Counted from the stretch's first letter, positions 1-8,171 are shown. The stretch is 33,233 bases of DNA from Ferrovibrio sp. (GCF_025869515.1 NZ_JAOZVR010000114.1:1-33233), one strand, 5' to 3'. The notes: a model not told the origin generated them from the letters alone. Numbers and translations: made by a program.

Positions 1-316
1 GCAGGATCTGGCCGATGCAGTTGTTGATCTTGTGCGCGCCGGTGTGGTTCAGCTCTTCGCGCTTCAGATAGATTTTGGCGCCGCCCAGATGCCTGGTCAG
101 CGGCTCGGCGTAATAGAGCGGGCTGGGCCGGCCGACATAATCCCTGAGCAGGTAATCCATCTCCGCCTTGAAGGCGGGATCGGCCTTGGCCGCGGTATAA
201 TGTTTTTCCAGTTCGAGGATCAGCGGCATCAGCGTTTCGGCGACGAAACGACCGCCGAACTTGCCGAAATGGCCCTTTTCATCGGGGCCCGTGCGATAGG
301 AATTGATCGCGGTCAT
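1..316 (-). CDS. trpB: Tryptophan synthase beta chain, N-terminal part (cut by window edge)
   Basis: TrpB condenses indole with L-serine to make tryptophan, using PLP, in the cytoplasmic TrpAB complex. Only the first 105 residues lie in the window. They begin at an ATG (complement of 314-316) and run off the left edge. The visible part has the N-terminal [12 protein letters not shown] motif and the [11 protein letters not shown] motif, whose Lys96 is the expected PLP-binding lysine. The gene lies 25 bp downstream of trpF on the same strand, so it is the third gene of a pyrF-trpF-trpB run, an arrangement common in alphaproteobacteria. trpA probably follows outside the window. No break or odd residue is seen in the visible part. 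Confidence 0.96.
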   Translation of the reverse strand, partial: MTAINSYRTGPDEKGHFGKFGGRFVAETLMPLILELEKHYTAAKADPAFKAEMDYLLRDYVGRPSPLYYAEPLTRHLGGAKIYLKREELNHTGAHKINNCIGQIL

Positions 317-341
317 CGTTGCATCCTCAGATACGCATTCA

Positions 342-983
342 TCACAGGCGGCGGGCAGCGTCAAGGAAGGCGCGGATTTTCGCCGGATCCTTCTTCCCGG
401 GTGCGCTTTCCACCCCGGAAGATACGTCGACCGCCCGGGCACCGGATTGCTGAACTGCCTGCGGCAGATTGTCCGGGGTCAGGCCGCCGGCCAGCAGCCA
501 GGGCCGCTTGAATTGCGCACCCTGCAGGATGGTCCAGTCGAAGGGCTGGCCGTTGCCGCCGGGCAGCGCGCCATCCTGCGGCGGGCGGGCATCGAACATC
601 AGCCAGTCGACGCAGTCTTCATAGGCCCTGGCCGCCGTCAGGTCGGCTTTGCCGGAAACCTTGATCGCCTTGATGATCGGCAGGCCGAAATAGATGCTGA
701 TGGCGCGGCAGCGTTCCGGCGTCTCGTCGCCATGCAACTGCAGCAGATCCAGCCGCGCCTTGGCCAGAATCCGGTCGAGGAAATCGGTTTCCGGATCGAC
801 GAACAGCCCGACGCGGTCGATGCCGCTCGGCACCTCGTTCAGCAGGGTTTCCGCCTGTTCGGCCGAAAGGTTGCGCGGCGAAGCGGGGAAGAAGACGAAG
901 CCGACCATGTCGGCGCCATGCTCGACGGCGGTTTGCACGGCCACCGGATCGGTCAGGCCGCAGATCTTGGTGAACAGGGCCAT
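342..983 (-). CDS. trpF: Phosphoribosylanthranilate isomerase
   Basis: TrpF carries out the Amadori rearrangement of N-(5-phosphoribosyl)anthranilate to CdRP, the third step of tryptophan synthesis. The 213-residue protein is a normal-length single-domain TIM barrel. KICGLTDP at residues 6-13 carries the general-base cysteine (Cys8), DLLQLHGDE lies in the middle, and DVSSGVE near the C-terminus carries the general-acid Asp186. The start ATG lies two bases from the pyrF stop codon, so the two genes are almost certainly cotranscribed and probably translationally coupled. trpB follows 25 bp later. Nothing is unusual in the protein. Confidence 0.97.
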   Translation of the reverse strand: MALFTKICGLTDPVAVQTAVEHGADMVGFVFFPASPRNLSAEQAETLLNEVPSGIDRVGLFVDPETDFLDRILAKARLDLLQLHGDETPERCRAISIYFGLPIIKAIKVSGKADLTAARAYEDCVDWLMFDARPPQDGALPGGNGQPFDWTILQGAQFKRPWLLAGGLTPDNLPQAVQQSGARAVDVSSGVESAPGKKDPAKIRAFLDAARRL

Positions 984-984
984 G

Positions 985-1710
<726 letters not shown>

Positions 1711-1816
1711 GGGGCGGGCTTATAGCGGAAATGGCCGGCCAAGTCTCCCCCCGGTGAGCGTTTTGCGGGGCCGCCGAGCCTCCCCGGGCGCCACCGGCCG
1801 GTCTAGGATGCCGACC

Positions 1817-2854
1817 ATGAAACCCCAGCTTTCCCCTGCCTTTTTGGCCGCCGTCCTTTCCGCCGCTCTCCTGAGTCCGGCCCCCGCCTTGGCAGCCGAT
1901 CACGCCAGCATCCTGATGTACCACCGCTTCGGCGAGAATACGGTGCCGAGTACCAACATCCGGCTCGAGCAGTTCGATGCGCATATCGCCGAGCTGAAAT
2001 CCGGCCCCTATAAAGTGCTCGGTCTGCCCGAGATCGTGGCGAAGCTGAAATCCGGCGACAGCCTGCCTGACCGTGCCGTCGCGGTGACCGCCGACGATGC
2101 CTATATCTCTGCCTTCACCGAAGGCTGGCCGCGCCTGAAGAAGGCTGGCATCCCTTTCACCCTGTTCGTCGCCACCGAACCCGTGACCAGCAAACTGCGC
2201 GGCTACCTGACCTGGGACCAGATCCGGCAGATGAAGGCCGAGGGTGTCACCATCGGCGCCCACAGCCACCGCCATCCCTCGTTGCCGGCGCTGTCGCCCG
2301 AAGCGGCGCGCGACGATCTCGAGACCTCGATGCGCCTGTTTGAGAAGGAACTGGGCGAGCGGCCGGCGTTGTTTGCCTATCCCTTCGGCGAATGGGATAC
2401 GCGCACGCTGGCGCTGGTGAAATCGATGGGCTACAGCGTCGCCTTCGGCCAGCATTCCGGCATCGCACACAGCAAACACGACATGTTCTGGCTGCCGCGG
2501 TTCCCAATGAACGAGAGCTTCGGCTCGGTCGAACGCCTGCGCCAGGCGTTGAACGCCCTGCCGCTGCCGGTCAGTGATGTCGAGCCGGTCGATGTGCTGA
2601 TCCGCCTCGGCCAGACCACTAATCCGCCGGTGCTGCGCTTCACCGTGGCGCCGGGCATCGAGCGGCTGAAGCAGATGATCTGCTACACCGGCGAGGGCAA
2701 GGCGATCCCGCCCAAGGAGATCGCCGAACGGCGCTACGAGATGCGGCCGTCCGAGGCGATGAAGCCGCCGCGCGACCGGATTTCCTGCTCGGTGCCCAGC
2801 GCGGAGCAGGGGCGCTACCGCTGGTTCGGCATCCAGTTCACCGTGGCGAAATAG
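1817..2854 (+). CDS. Secreted polysaccharide deacetylase (NodB-type) family protein
   Basis: Members of carbohydrate esterase family 4 remove N- or O-acetyl groups from glycans in the envelope. Here a signal peptide (residues 1 to about 26, Ala-rich core ending ALA|A) indicates export. The NodB fold follows: ILMYHRF near residue 33, the metal/base motif TADDAY with Asp93-Asp94, and the zinc motif H149-S-H-R-H153. FAYPFGEWD comes later. The first motif departs from the usual TFDDGY, but both aspartates remain. A C-terminal region of roughly 110 residues beyond the barrel is not recognised. The ATG at 1817 is preferred over 1808 because AGGA at 1805-1808 is well spaced for it. The substrate cannot be told; the start is divergent from pyrF. 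Confidence 0.88.
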   Translation: MKPQLSPAFLAAVLSAALLSPAPALAADHASILMYHRFGENTVPSTNIRLEQFDAHIAELKSGPYKVLGLPEIVAKLKSGDSLPDRAVAVTADDAYISAFTEGWPRLKKAGIPFTLFVATEPVTSKLRGYLTWDQIRQMKAEGVTIGAHSHRHPSLPALSPEAARDDLETSMRLFEKELGERPALFAYPFGEWDTRTLALVKSMGYSVAFGQHSGIAHSKHDMFWLPRFPMNESFGSVERLRQALNALPLPVSDVEPVDVLIRLGQTTNPPVLRFTVAPGIERLKQMICYTGEGKAIPPKEIAERRYEMRPSEAMKPPRDRISCSVPSAEQGRYRWFGIQFTVAK

Positions 2855-2868
2855 GCCTCTCAAGCTGG

Positions 2869-2945
2869 CTTATTCCGGCTTATTCCGCCTTATCCGCGCT
2901 TAAGTCGGGCTTATTTCGTCTTATCTTGCGCCAACCTCTCCTTAT
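2869..2945. repeat. Helically phased CTTAT repeat array
   Basis: CTTAT occurs at 2869, 2879, 2889, 2910, 2920 and 2941, with a variant CTTAA at 2899. The spacings are 10, 10, 10, 11, 10 and 21 bp, so every copy falls on one face of the helix. The first units read as a degenerate decamer, roughly GGCTTATTCC. The array starts 15 bp after the deacetylase stop and ends about 50 bp before a strong promoter. The function is unknown. A multi-site regulator target or a phased bending element are possibilities. Confidence 0.7.
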
Positions 2946-2997
2946 TTTTCGCTTCAGAACCCGCCGACGGGGTTTTGCGCGGGCTAATTTTTCGATC

Positions 2998-3040
2998 TTG
3001 ACAAAGAGAACATATTGTGTACATATATAAGGAATATAAT
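2998..3040 (+). promoter_or_regulatory. AT-rich promoter with possible LexA-like box
   Basis: TTGACA at 2998-3003 is a consensus -35 box. Candidate -10 boxes are ACATAT at 3021-3026 (17-bp spacer) and the more distant TATAAT at 3035-3040. Within the spacer, GAAC-N7-GTAC (3008-3022) differs by one base from the alphaproteobacterial LexA box in its GAAC-N7-GAAC form. The region stands out as AT-rich in a GC-rich window. It drives the 3090 gene by position. The promoter call is firm; the LexA reading is tentative. Confidence 0.6.
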
Positions 3041-3089
3041 CAAATCATCTTTTTTGAAATCCATTCTTCCGCCTGCATAGGATTCCGCC

Positions 3090-4415
3090 ATGTCGCTGCT
3101 GCCGCTTCCGGATGATCAAGATTTTGGCCTTCTCGATTTCGGCCGGCCGGATTTCCCCACCCCCGACCTGAACCTGCCCGATCTGGACCCTTTCAGCCTG
3201 TCGGGCTCGGTCGGCCGCTTCGGCGACAACAACCGCGGCGATGTGATCAAGGCCCAGGTGCTGTTCGGCAATACCGGCGATTACGATCTGGCCGCGCTGG
3301 GGGCGCCAACTGGCTGGCCCGGCGGCGGACTGGACCAGGCCATGCAGCGATTCCAGAAGGATCGCGGCCTCATGGTCGATGGCATCATGCTGCCGGGCGG
3401 TGAAACACTGCGGGCCCTGCAGGGCGAGCTGGGCGATCGCCTGAAGGGCTACACCGTGCCGACGCCGGATGTCGTCGACCGGTTTTATGATGGCCGCAAC
3501 CGCTTCGGCGCCGAACCCAGGTCGCTGCCGGCCATTGTCACCGCCGACAAGCGCGATGGCCATCCCCTCGGTGTGATGCGGCCGGCACAGCAGCGCAGCG
3601 ATGTGGAAGATGCTCCGGCCGCACCGCTCTGGCAGACCGGTGCGCAGCTGGCGCAGGCGACGCCGGCCGGTGGGATATTGCCGGCCTCAGCGGCCAGACC
3701 GGCAGCGCCGGTCGCCGGATCGGCGGCGCCGGCATCGCCGGCCATCGGTAGCAGAAGCCGCAACGACACCGGCATCCCGCTGCCGCCTGCCAAGGTCGAT
3801 ACCTTCAATCTGCCGCAGAACAAGGGCGCCTGGGAGGGTTTCCAGGCCGGTATCAGGCAGCAGTTGCCCGATGCACCCAGCCGGCAGCAGGCCTACAGCC
3901 ATATCTATGCCGAAGAAGGCGGCAGGCTGCGCGATCCGACAAGCGGCGCGGTGGGCGGCATCACGCCAGGAACGCTGGAGGACATGTACACGCGCGGCAG
4001 GCTGCCCGACTTGCCGGCCGGGCTGAAGCCGGAGGATCTGACGCCGGGCCAGCAGGCGCAGGTGATGGATGCCTATTTCAACGACGTGCTGCGCACGTCC
4101 GGCGGCTCGGCTGCATTGGAGAAACTTGATCCCGGGCTTGCCACGGCGGTGGCCGACACCCTGTATGCCGATGGGCGCGGCGATGGTGCAAAACATCTTC
4201 AGGAAGCCGTCAGGATCGCCGGCGGCAAGGTAGATAAAGATGGCAGGATGGGACCGCAGGTTTTTGGTGCCATCGAAGCCATGAATCGTGATCCGCAAGC
4301 ACGTGATCGCCTGGTTTCTGCGATCACCCAGGCGCGGATCGAGGCCAAACCGCGATCAGCGGGCGAAACAGCCCGGATCAATCGCCTGATATCGCAACCA
4401 CGACCTGGCGGCTAG
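3090..4415 (+). CDS. Peptidoglycan-binding / GH108-muramidase-like protein
   Basis: The 441-residue protein has no signal peptide. Residues about 46-111 resemble a peptidoglycan-binding domain (VGRFGDNN...LDQAMQRFQKDRGLMVDGIMLPGGETLRAL). An Ala/Pro-rich linker covers about 160-235. The C-terminal part resembles GH108 N-acetylmuramidases. YAEEGGRLRDPTSGAVGGIT (273-292) stands where the family has its HEGGY...GGxTxxGIT motif, making Glu276 the candidate catalytic residue. DGRGDGAKHLQEAV and KVDKDGRMGPQVFGAI (about 361-395) match the family's C-terminal peptidoglycan-binding region. The start has AGGA 9 bp upstream. Its stop overlaps that of the convergent 4412 gene. Likely a cell-wall-acting enzyme or a relic of a phage lysin. 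The family assignment is by motif only and activity is unproven. Confidence 0.65.
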   Translation: MSLLPLPDDQDFGLLDFGRPDFPTPDLNLPDLDPFSLSGSVGRFGDNNRGDVIKAQVLFGNTGDYDLAALGAPTGWPGGGLDQAMQRFQKDRGLMVDGIMLPGGETLRALQGELGDRLKGYTVPTPDVVDRFYDGRNRFGAEPRSLPAIVTADKRDGHPLGVMRPAQQRSDVEDAPAAPLWQTGAQLAQATPAGGILPASAARPAAPVAGSAAPASPAIGSRSRNDTGIPLPPAKVDTFNLPQNKGAWEGFQAGIRQQLPDAPSRQQAYSHIYAEEGGRLRDPTSGAVGGITPGTLEDMYTRGRLPDLPAGLKPEDLTPGQQAQVMDAYFNDVLRTSGGSAALEKLDPGLATAVADTLYADGRGDGAKHLQEAVRIAGGKVDKDGRMGPQVFGAIEAMNRDPQARDRLVSAITQARIEAKPRSAGETARINRLISQPRPGG

Positions 4416-4951
4416 TCCGTCCGTTTCTGGAATCGATGCGGCGTGGTCCATATATCGCCTCGCTTGCGCAGGACGAAATACATCAGGGGCCATTTTTCGA
4501 CATGGAGAGTGCATGCCTTCTCCACCTTGTCATGGCAGTGCTTTTCCCAGAGTCCGATCAGCAGATCGCCATCCTGTGGTTTGACAGGGCCTTCGTTGAC
4601 CTCGTCGATCTTGCTGGTGGCGCTCAGACGGCGGGCAGTGACGATATGATACTCGTACCATGAATAGACGATGCGCGGGTACCTCGACTTGCTGAGTACG
4701 CCCGGATATTCCAGCAGACGACAGAAATCATGCTCCTCGCGTTCGAGGCAGGCATAAAGGGTCGTCAATGCACAATGCGGCGTTTTGGGATCGCCGGCGC
4801 ATTTATGCGTGGTGCTCTCATCCTCCGGCGCAACGCGATGCCAGACGCCACGCGCATCAATCGGCGGCAGATCGGGATCGCGCGCCTGCGCGCCGGCGGC
4901 GGACGGCAAACCGGTCAGAAGCAACAGCAGCAGGGCGGGGCGCAGGCTCAT
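4412..4951 (-). CDS. Small exported protein of unknown function
   Basis: I do not recognise this 179-residue protein. It begins with a clear signal peptide: a Leu-rich core at residues 5-14, then a cleavage region ending AGA|Q near residue 21. The mature part contains six cysteines (HKCAG, PHCAL, YACLE, DFCRL, KHCHD, KACTL), an even number that suits disulphide bonds in the periplasm. It also has several Trp/Tyr-rich strands near the C-terminus. Its stop codon overlaps that of the convergent 3090 gene in the shared tetranucleotide CTAG (4412-4415). It is divergent from the AraC-type regulator at 5128, with an inverted repeat between them. Confidence 0.75.
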   Translation of the reverse strand: MSLRPALLLLLLTGLPSAAGAQARDPDLPPIDARGVWHRVAPEDESTTHKCAGDPKTPHCALTTLYACLEREEHDFCRLLEYPGVLSKSRYPRIVYSWYEYHIVTARRLSATSKIDEVNEGPVKPQDGDLLIGLWEKHCHDKVEKACTLHVEKWPLMYFVLRKRGDIWTTPHRFQKRTD

Positions 4952-5008
4952 GCGGCAAGCCTAGCAAAAACGCTCCTGCAAGGCGAGACGATCAATGCCG
5001 TCCGCCGG

Positions 5009-5028
5009 TTACATGCGCGTGTATGTAA
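5009..5028. promoter_or_regulatory. Inverted repeat TTACAT-N8-ATGTAA, candidate operator
   Basis: A perfect 6-bp inverted repeat with an 8-bp GC-rich spacer lies in the divergent interval between the exported protein (start 4951) and the AraC/GyrI regulator (start 5128). Its position suits an operator for either promoter, possibly autoregulation by the AraC-type protein. This is inference only, as AraC proteins more often bind direct repeats. Confidence 0.45.
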
Positions 5029-5127
5029 ATCCGGCCAGCCGTGCGCTGCCGATACAGGATTGCAGCTCCGCAAGATTTATCAATTCGGGTCATGCTAGCG
5101 TCGGTTCAATCAGAAACAGGAAATGCC

Positions 5128-6015
5128 ATGTCCGATTTCGCCTCCCGTGATTCCGCAAGTTCCGACTCGCCAGGCCAGGCCAGCTATATCCGCCGTTTCA
5201 CCCGCGTCATCGAATATATCTACGCCCATCTCGATGAGGCGCCCGATCTCAATGCGCTGGCCGAGGTGGCGGCGCTGTCGCCCTGGCACTGGCACCGCAT
5301 CTGGCAGGCGGTCTATGGCGAAACCGTGGCCGCCACGGTGAAGCGCCTGCGCCTGCAGCGTGCCGCGGCCGATCTCTCCCATACCGATATGCCGCTCGAT
5401 GCGGTCTGGCCGCGTGCCGGCTATGGCAGCCTCGCGGCCTTCAGCCGCAGCTTCAAGGACGCTTACGGCATGCCGCCGGCGGAATACCGCAAGGCCGGCA
5501 GCCATACCCGCTTTACCATGCCCAACTCGCCGAAAGGAGCCTCTGCCATGCGTGACGTCGCCATCAAGACCATTGCCCCGGCCACACTGGCCGTAATCCC
5601 GCACCGTGGCTCCTACATGGAAATCGGCCGCGCCTTCGAGACCCTGTTCGGCACGCTGGCAGCGCGCAACCTGCTGCGGCCGGGCCTGTGCATGAAGGGG
5701 CTGTTCTATTCCGATCCGACCGCGGTGCCAGAGGCAGAGCTGCGCTCGGCTGCCGGCATCACTTTGCCCGATGCAGATTTCCCGGTGGAGGCGCCGCTGG
5801 AGCGTGCCGCCTTGCGCGGCGGCGACTACGCCATCCTGCGTCACAAGGGGCCGTATTCCGACATGAAGGCCGCCTATGACTGGCTTTATGGCGAATGGCT
5901 GGTGCGGTCGGGCCGCGAGGCTGCCGATGCGCCGGTCTTCGAGGATTATCTGAACAATCCGCGCGAGGTGGCGCCGACTGATCTGCTCACCGATATCTGC
6001 CTGCCGCTGAAGTAA
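5128..6015 (+). CDS. AraC-family regulator with GyrI-like effector domain
   Basis: This is a predicted DNA-binding transcription factor of 295 residues. The N-terminal half (about residues 15-115) holds the two helix-turn-helix units of AraC/XylS proteins, including LNALAEVAALSPWHWHRIWQAVYGETV and the signature GYGSLAAFSRSFKDAYGMPPAEYRK. The C-terminal half (about 138-295) is a GyrI/SbmC-like effector-binding domain starting at VAIKTIAPATLAVIPHRG and ending with the typical DLLTDICLPLK. This is the Rob/SoxS-like HTH-first arrangement, often linked to sensing of small hydrophobic compounds. ATG 5128 was chosen because AGGAAA lies at the right distance and the residues before it are not conserved in type. 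The amidase gene follows after 75 bp on the same strand. Confidence 0.92.
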   Translation: MSDFASRDSASSDSPGQASYIRRFTRVIEYIYAHLDEAPDLNALAEVAALSPWHWHRIWQAVYGETVAATVKRLRLQRAAADLSHTDMPLDAVWPRAGYGSLAAFSRSFKDAYGMPPAEYRKAGSHTRFTMPNSPKGASAMRDVAIKTIAPATLAVIPHRGSYMEIGRAFETLFGTLAARNLLRPGLCMKGLFYSDPTAVPEAELRSAAGITLPDADFPVEAPLERAALRGGDYAILRHKGPYSDMKAAYDWLYGEWLVRSGREAADAPVFEDYLNNPREVAPTDLLTDICLPLK

Positions 6016-6090
6016 ACATGGCACTTGTCGGCCGCTTCATGTGCCGGGTTATAGTGCCGGCTGCTTCTCAGGCGATCATTGGAGAATCCC

Positions 6091-7554
6091 ATGGAGTTCC
6101 GCACGGCAACCGAACTCGTTGCTGCCCTGCGTGCACGGCAGGTTTCAGCCACTGAACTGGCCGAGCAGGCGATTGCCGCCATCGAAGCGGGCGACGACAG
6201 GCTGAATGCCATTCCGGTGCGCGATTTCGAGCGGGCCCGTGAGGCGGCGCGTGCCGCTGATGCCGCGCTCGCACGCAACGATGCGGGCGCGCTGCTCGGT
6301 CTGCCGATGACGGTGAAGGAGTCGTTCAACGTGGCGGGCCTGCCGACCACATGGGGGATCCCGGGTACGTCGCAGATTCCTGTGACGCAGGATGCCGTGG
6401 CAGTGACGCGGCTGAAGGCCGCCGGCGCGGTCATTCTCGGCAAAAGCAATGTGTCCACCGTGCTGGCCGACTGGCAGGCCACCAATGCGGTCTACGGCAC
6501 CAGCAACAATCCCTGGGACGTGACGCGCACGCCGGGCGGTTCCTCGGGCGGTGCCGCGGCCGCGCTGGCCGCCGGCTTCGTGGCGCTGGAACTCGGCTCC
6601 GATCTCGGCGGTTCGCTGCGTATTCCGGCGCATTTCTGCGGCGTCTATGCCCATAAGCCGACGCTGAACCTGCTGCCGCGGCGCGGCCATGCGCCGCCGG
6701 GCATCCCGGCGCTGTCGGTGGTGCCGCATCACGACCTGCCGGTGATCGGCCCGATGGCGCGCAGCGCTGCCGACCTGATGCTGGCGCTGGACGTGCTGGC
6801 CGGACCCGATGACGCCGAGGCGGTCGCTTACCGGCTGGACCTGCCGCCGCCGCGCCATGCCGCACTGAAGGAGTACCGCGTGCTGATCGTCGACCGGCAT
6901 CCGCAGGTGCCGACCGATGCGGCGGTGCGCGAGGCGATCGACACGCTGGCCGCGCGACTGGAGCAGGCCGGTTGCCGTGTCGCGCGGTCCAGTCCGCTGC
7001 TGCCCAGCCTGGACCTGATCGGCAGCACCTATCTGCGCCTGGTGATGGCTTTCATGGGCGGCACCATGCCCGAGCCGGATTATCTCGCCGCGCGTCAGCA
7101 GGCCGCCGGCATTCCGGAAGCGGCAGCGGATCAGCGCAGCCTCTCGGCGCTGAGCAAGGTGGCCAGTCATCGCGCCTGGATGCAGGCCGATTTCGTGCGC
7201 ACCGGCCTGTCGCATCAGTGGCGCACCCTGTTCCGCGACTGGGACATCGTGCTTTGCCCGGTCACGCCCACGGTCGCCTTCCCGCATGACCAGCGGCCAT
7301 GGGACGAACGCACCATCAGTGTGGACGGTCACGCGGTGCGCTACGGCGACCAGTTCCTGTGGCCAGGCGTCGCCACGGTCTGCGGCCTGCCTGCCACCGC
7401 GATGCCGATCGGCCTGAGCAATGGCGGCCAAAGCCATGACGGTCTGCCGGTCGGCGTGCAGGCTATAGGGCCCTATCTGGAAGATCGCACGCCGATCCGG
7501 TTCGCCGCCCTCGTCGAACAGGTCTTCGGCGGCTTCCGAGCGCCACCGGCATGA
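6091..7554 (+). CDS. Amidase-signature family enzyme
   Basis: This 487-residue hydrolase has the Ser-cisSer-Lys triad of the amidase-signature family: Lys76 in MTVKESFN, Ser151 in PGGSSGGAA, and Ser175 in GSDLGGSLRIP. The family cleaves amide bonds in many substrates. There are no neighbouring gatC or gatB genes, so GatA is unlikely, and the true substrate is unknown. The start at ATG 6091 is supported by GGAG at 6081-6084. The in-frame TTG at 6079 precedes the ribosome site and is rejected. The stop overlaps the next start (ATGA at 7551-7554), so the following small gene is probably translated with it. Length and motifs are normal. Confidence 0.92.
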   Translation: MEFRTATELVAALRARQVSATELAEQAIAAIEAGDDRLNAIPVRDFERAREAARAADAALARNDAGALLGLPMTVKESFNVAGLPTTWGIPGTSQIPVTQDAVAVTRLKAAGAVILGKSNVSTVLADWQATNAVYGTSNNPWDVTRTPGGSSGGAAAALAAGFVALELGSDLGGSLRIPAHFCGVYAHKPTLNLLPRRGHAPPGIPALSVVPHHDLPVIGPMARSAADLMLALDVLAGPDDAEAVAYRLDLPPPRHAALKEYRVLIVDRHPQVPTDAAVREAIDTLAARLEQAGCRVARSSPLLPSLDLIGSTYLRLVMAFMGGTMPEPDYLAARQQAAGIPEAAADQRSLSALSKVASHRAWMQADFVRTGLSHQWRTLFRDWDIVLCPVTPTVAFPHDQRPWDERTISVDGHAVRYGDQFLWPGVATVCGLPATAMPIGLSNGGQSHDGLPVGVQAIGPYLEDRTPIRFAALVEQVFGGFRAPPA

Positions 7555-7952
7555 CCAGCTGGGCCGACAAGGCGCGCGACGCCAGAGCGCATCAGGTGAA
7601 GCCAGTGCCGGTGAATATTGCCGGCATGAAGAAGGGCCAGGTGATGTTGGTGCCCTCGGTGCGCATCGTCGATGCCTTTATCCGCCGCCTGCCGCCGGGG
7701 CGCCTGCTTGACGCAAAGGCGCTGCGTGCCAAGTTGGCGCGCAGATACCACACCGAGGTGACCTGCCCGATCACGACGGGCTTCGTCCTGCGTATCGTGG
7801 CCGAAGCCGCCTGGGAAGCGCGGCAGGCTGGCGCCGCAACGGGCGACATCACGCCGGTCTGGCGCGTGCTGGACGACGACAGCCTGACGCTGAAGAAACT
7901 GCCGCGTGCCGCCGCGGCTTTCTTCCGGGCGCGGCGGGCGGAAGAGACATGA
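7551..7952 (+). CDS. Small protein of unknown function coupled to amidase
   Basis: This is a 133-residue, basic, soluble protein without a signal peptide or membrane segment. Visible features are a central CPITTGFVLRIVAEAAWEA segment and ITPVWRVL about 20 residues later. These recall small proteins sometimes labelled MGMT-like, but the PCHR motif of alkylguanine methyltransferases is absent and I would not assign that activity. The start codon overlaps the amidase stop (ATGA), pointing to translational coupling and possibly a shared job. A three-hairpin repeat follows 10 bp after the stop and may act as a transcript end. Confidence 0.8.
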   Translation: MTSWADKARDARAHQVKPVPVNIAGMKKGQVMLVPSVRIVDAFIRRLPPGRLLDAKALRAKLARRYHTEVTCPITTGFVLRIVAEAAWEARQAGAATGDITPVWRVLDDDSLTLKKLPRAAAAFFRARRAEET

Positions 7953-7961
7953 AATACGCGT

Positions 7962-8028
7962 CGTCATGCCGGCCTTGAGCCGGCATCCCATTTAAAATGG
8001 GACCCCGGGTCAAACGCCCGGGGTGACG
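7962..8028. repeat. Three-hairpin palindromic intergenic repeat (REP-like)
   Basis: The element is bounded by CGTCA (7962-7966) and TGACG (8024-8028). It holds three consecutive hairpins: ATGCCGGC/GCCGGCAT (7966-7986), CCCATT/AATGGG (7987-8001) and CCCCGGG/CCCGGGG (8003-8023). The result is a clover-leaf fold. Elements of this plan, opening CGTCAT and closing GGGGTGACG, are dispersed in many alphaproteobacterial genomes. It lies just after the 7551 gene and before the ThrRS leader promoter. Confidence 0.85.
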
Positions 8029-8057
8029 CCGCATATTGTGCGGCATCAATTTCCGGC

Positions 8058-8086
8058 TTGACGCTTTGCCGCTCTGCCCTTACCGT
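8058..8086 (+). promoter_or_regulatory. Promoter of the ThrRS attenuator leader
   Basis: TTGACG (8058-8063), a 17-bp spacer and TACCGT (8081-8086) fit the CTTGAC-N17-TAnnnT type used by alphaproteobacterial housekeeping sigma. A start point 6-10 bp downstream would fall at about 8092-8097, at or just before the leader-peptide ATG. The leader mRNA would then be leaderless or nearly so, which explains why no Shine-Dalgarno is visible. Confidence 0.65.
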
Positions 8087-8096
8087 CCGCGTCACC

Positions 8097-8171
8097 ATGC
8101 AGAGCATTATTCTCACCGTAGCTACCATTAAGGTTACCGCCGTCGGCGGTGCCCTGGGTTGTTGCGCGTAG
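8097..8171 (+). CDS. Leader peptide of the thrS-like attenuator
   Basis: A 24-codon open frame, ATG to TAG. It begins M-Q-S-I-I-L-T-V-A-T-I-K-V-T-A-V and ends G-C-C-A. It holds three Thr (all ACC), three Ile (all ATT) and three Val codons within 13 positions, as in thr/ilv-type leader peptides. It stops just before an antiterminator/terminator pair and a threonyl-tRNA synthetase gene. No Shine-Dalgarno is seen, and the promoter places the transcript start almost on the ATG, like the leaderless trpL of Sinorhizobium. Stalling at the Thr codons (8115, 8124, 8136) would leave the antiterminator strand free, while a ribosome at the stop would cover part of it. Whether Thr, Ile or Val is sensed is not settled by sequence. 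Confidence 0.8.
   Translation: MQSIILTVATIKVTAVGGALGCCA

Noticed and set aside
6079..6090. TTG start for the amidase
   Set aside because: The ribosome-binding GGAG lies at 6081-6084, after this codon, so ATG 6091 is used.
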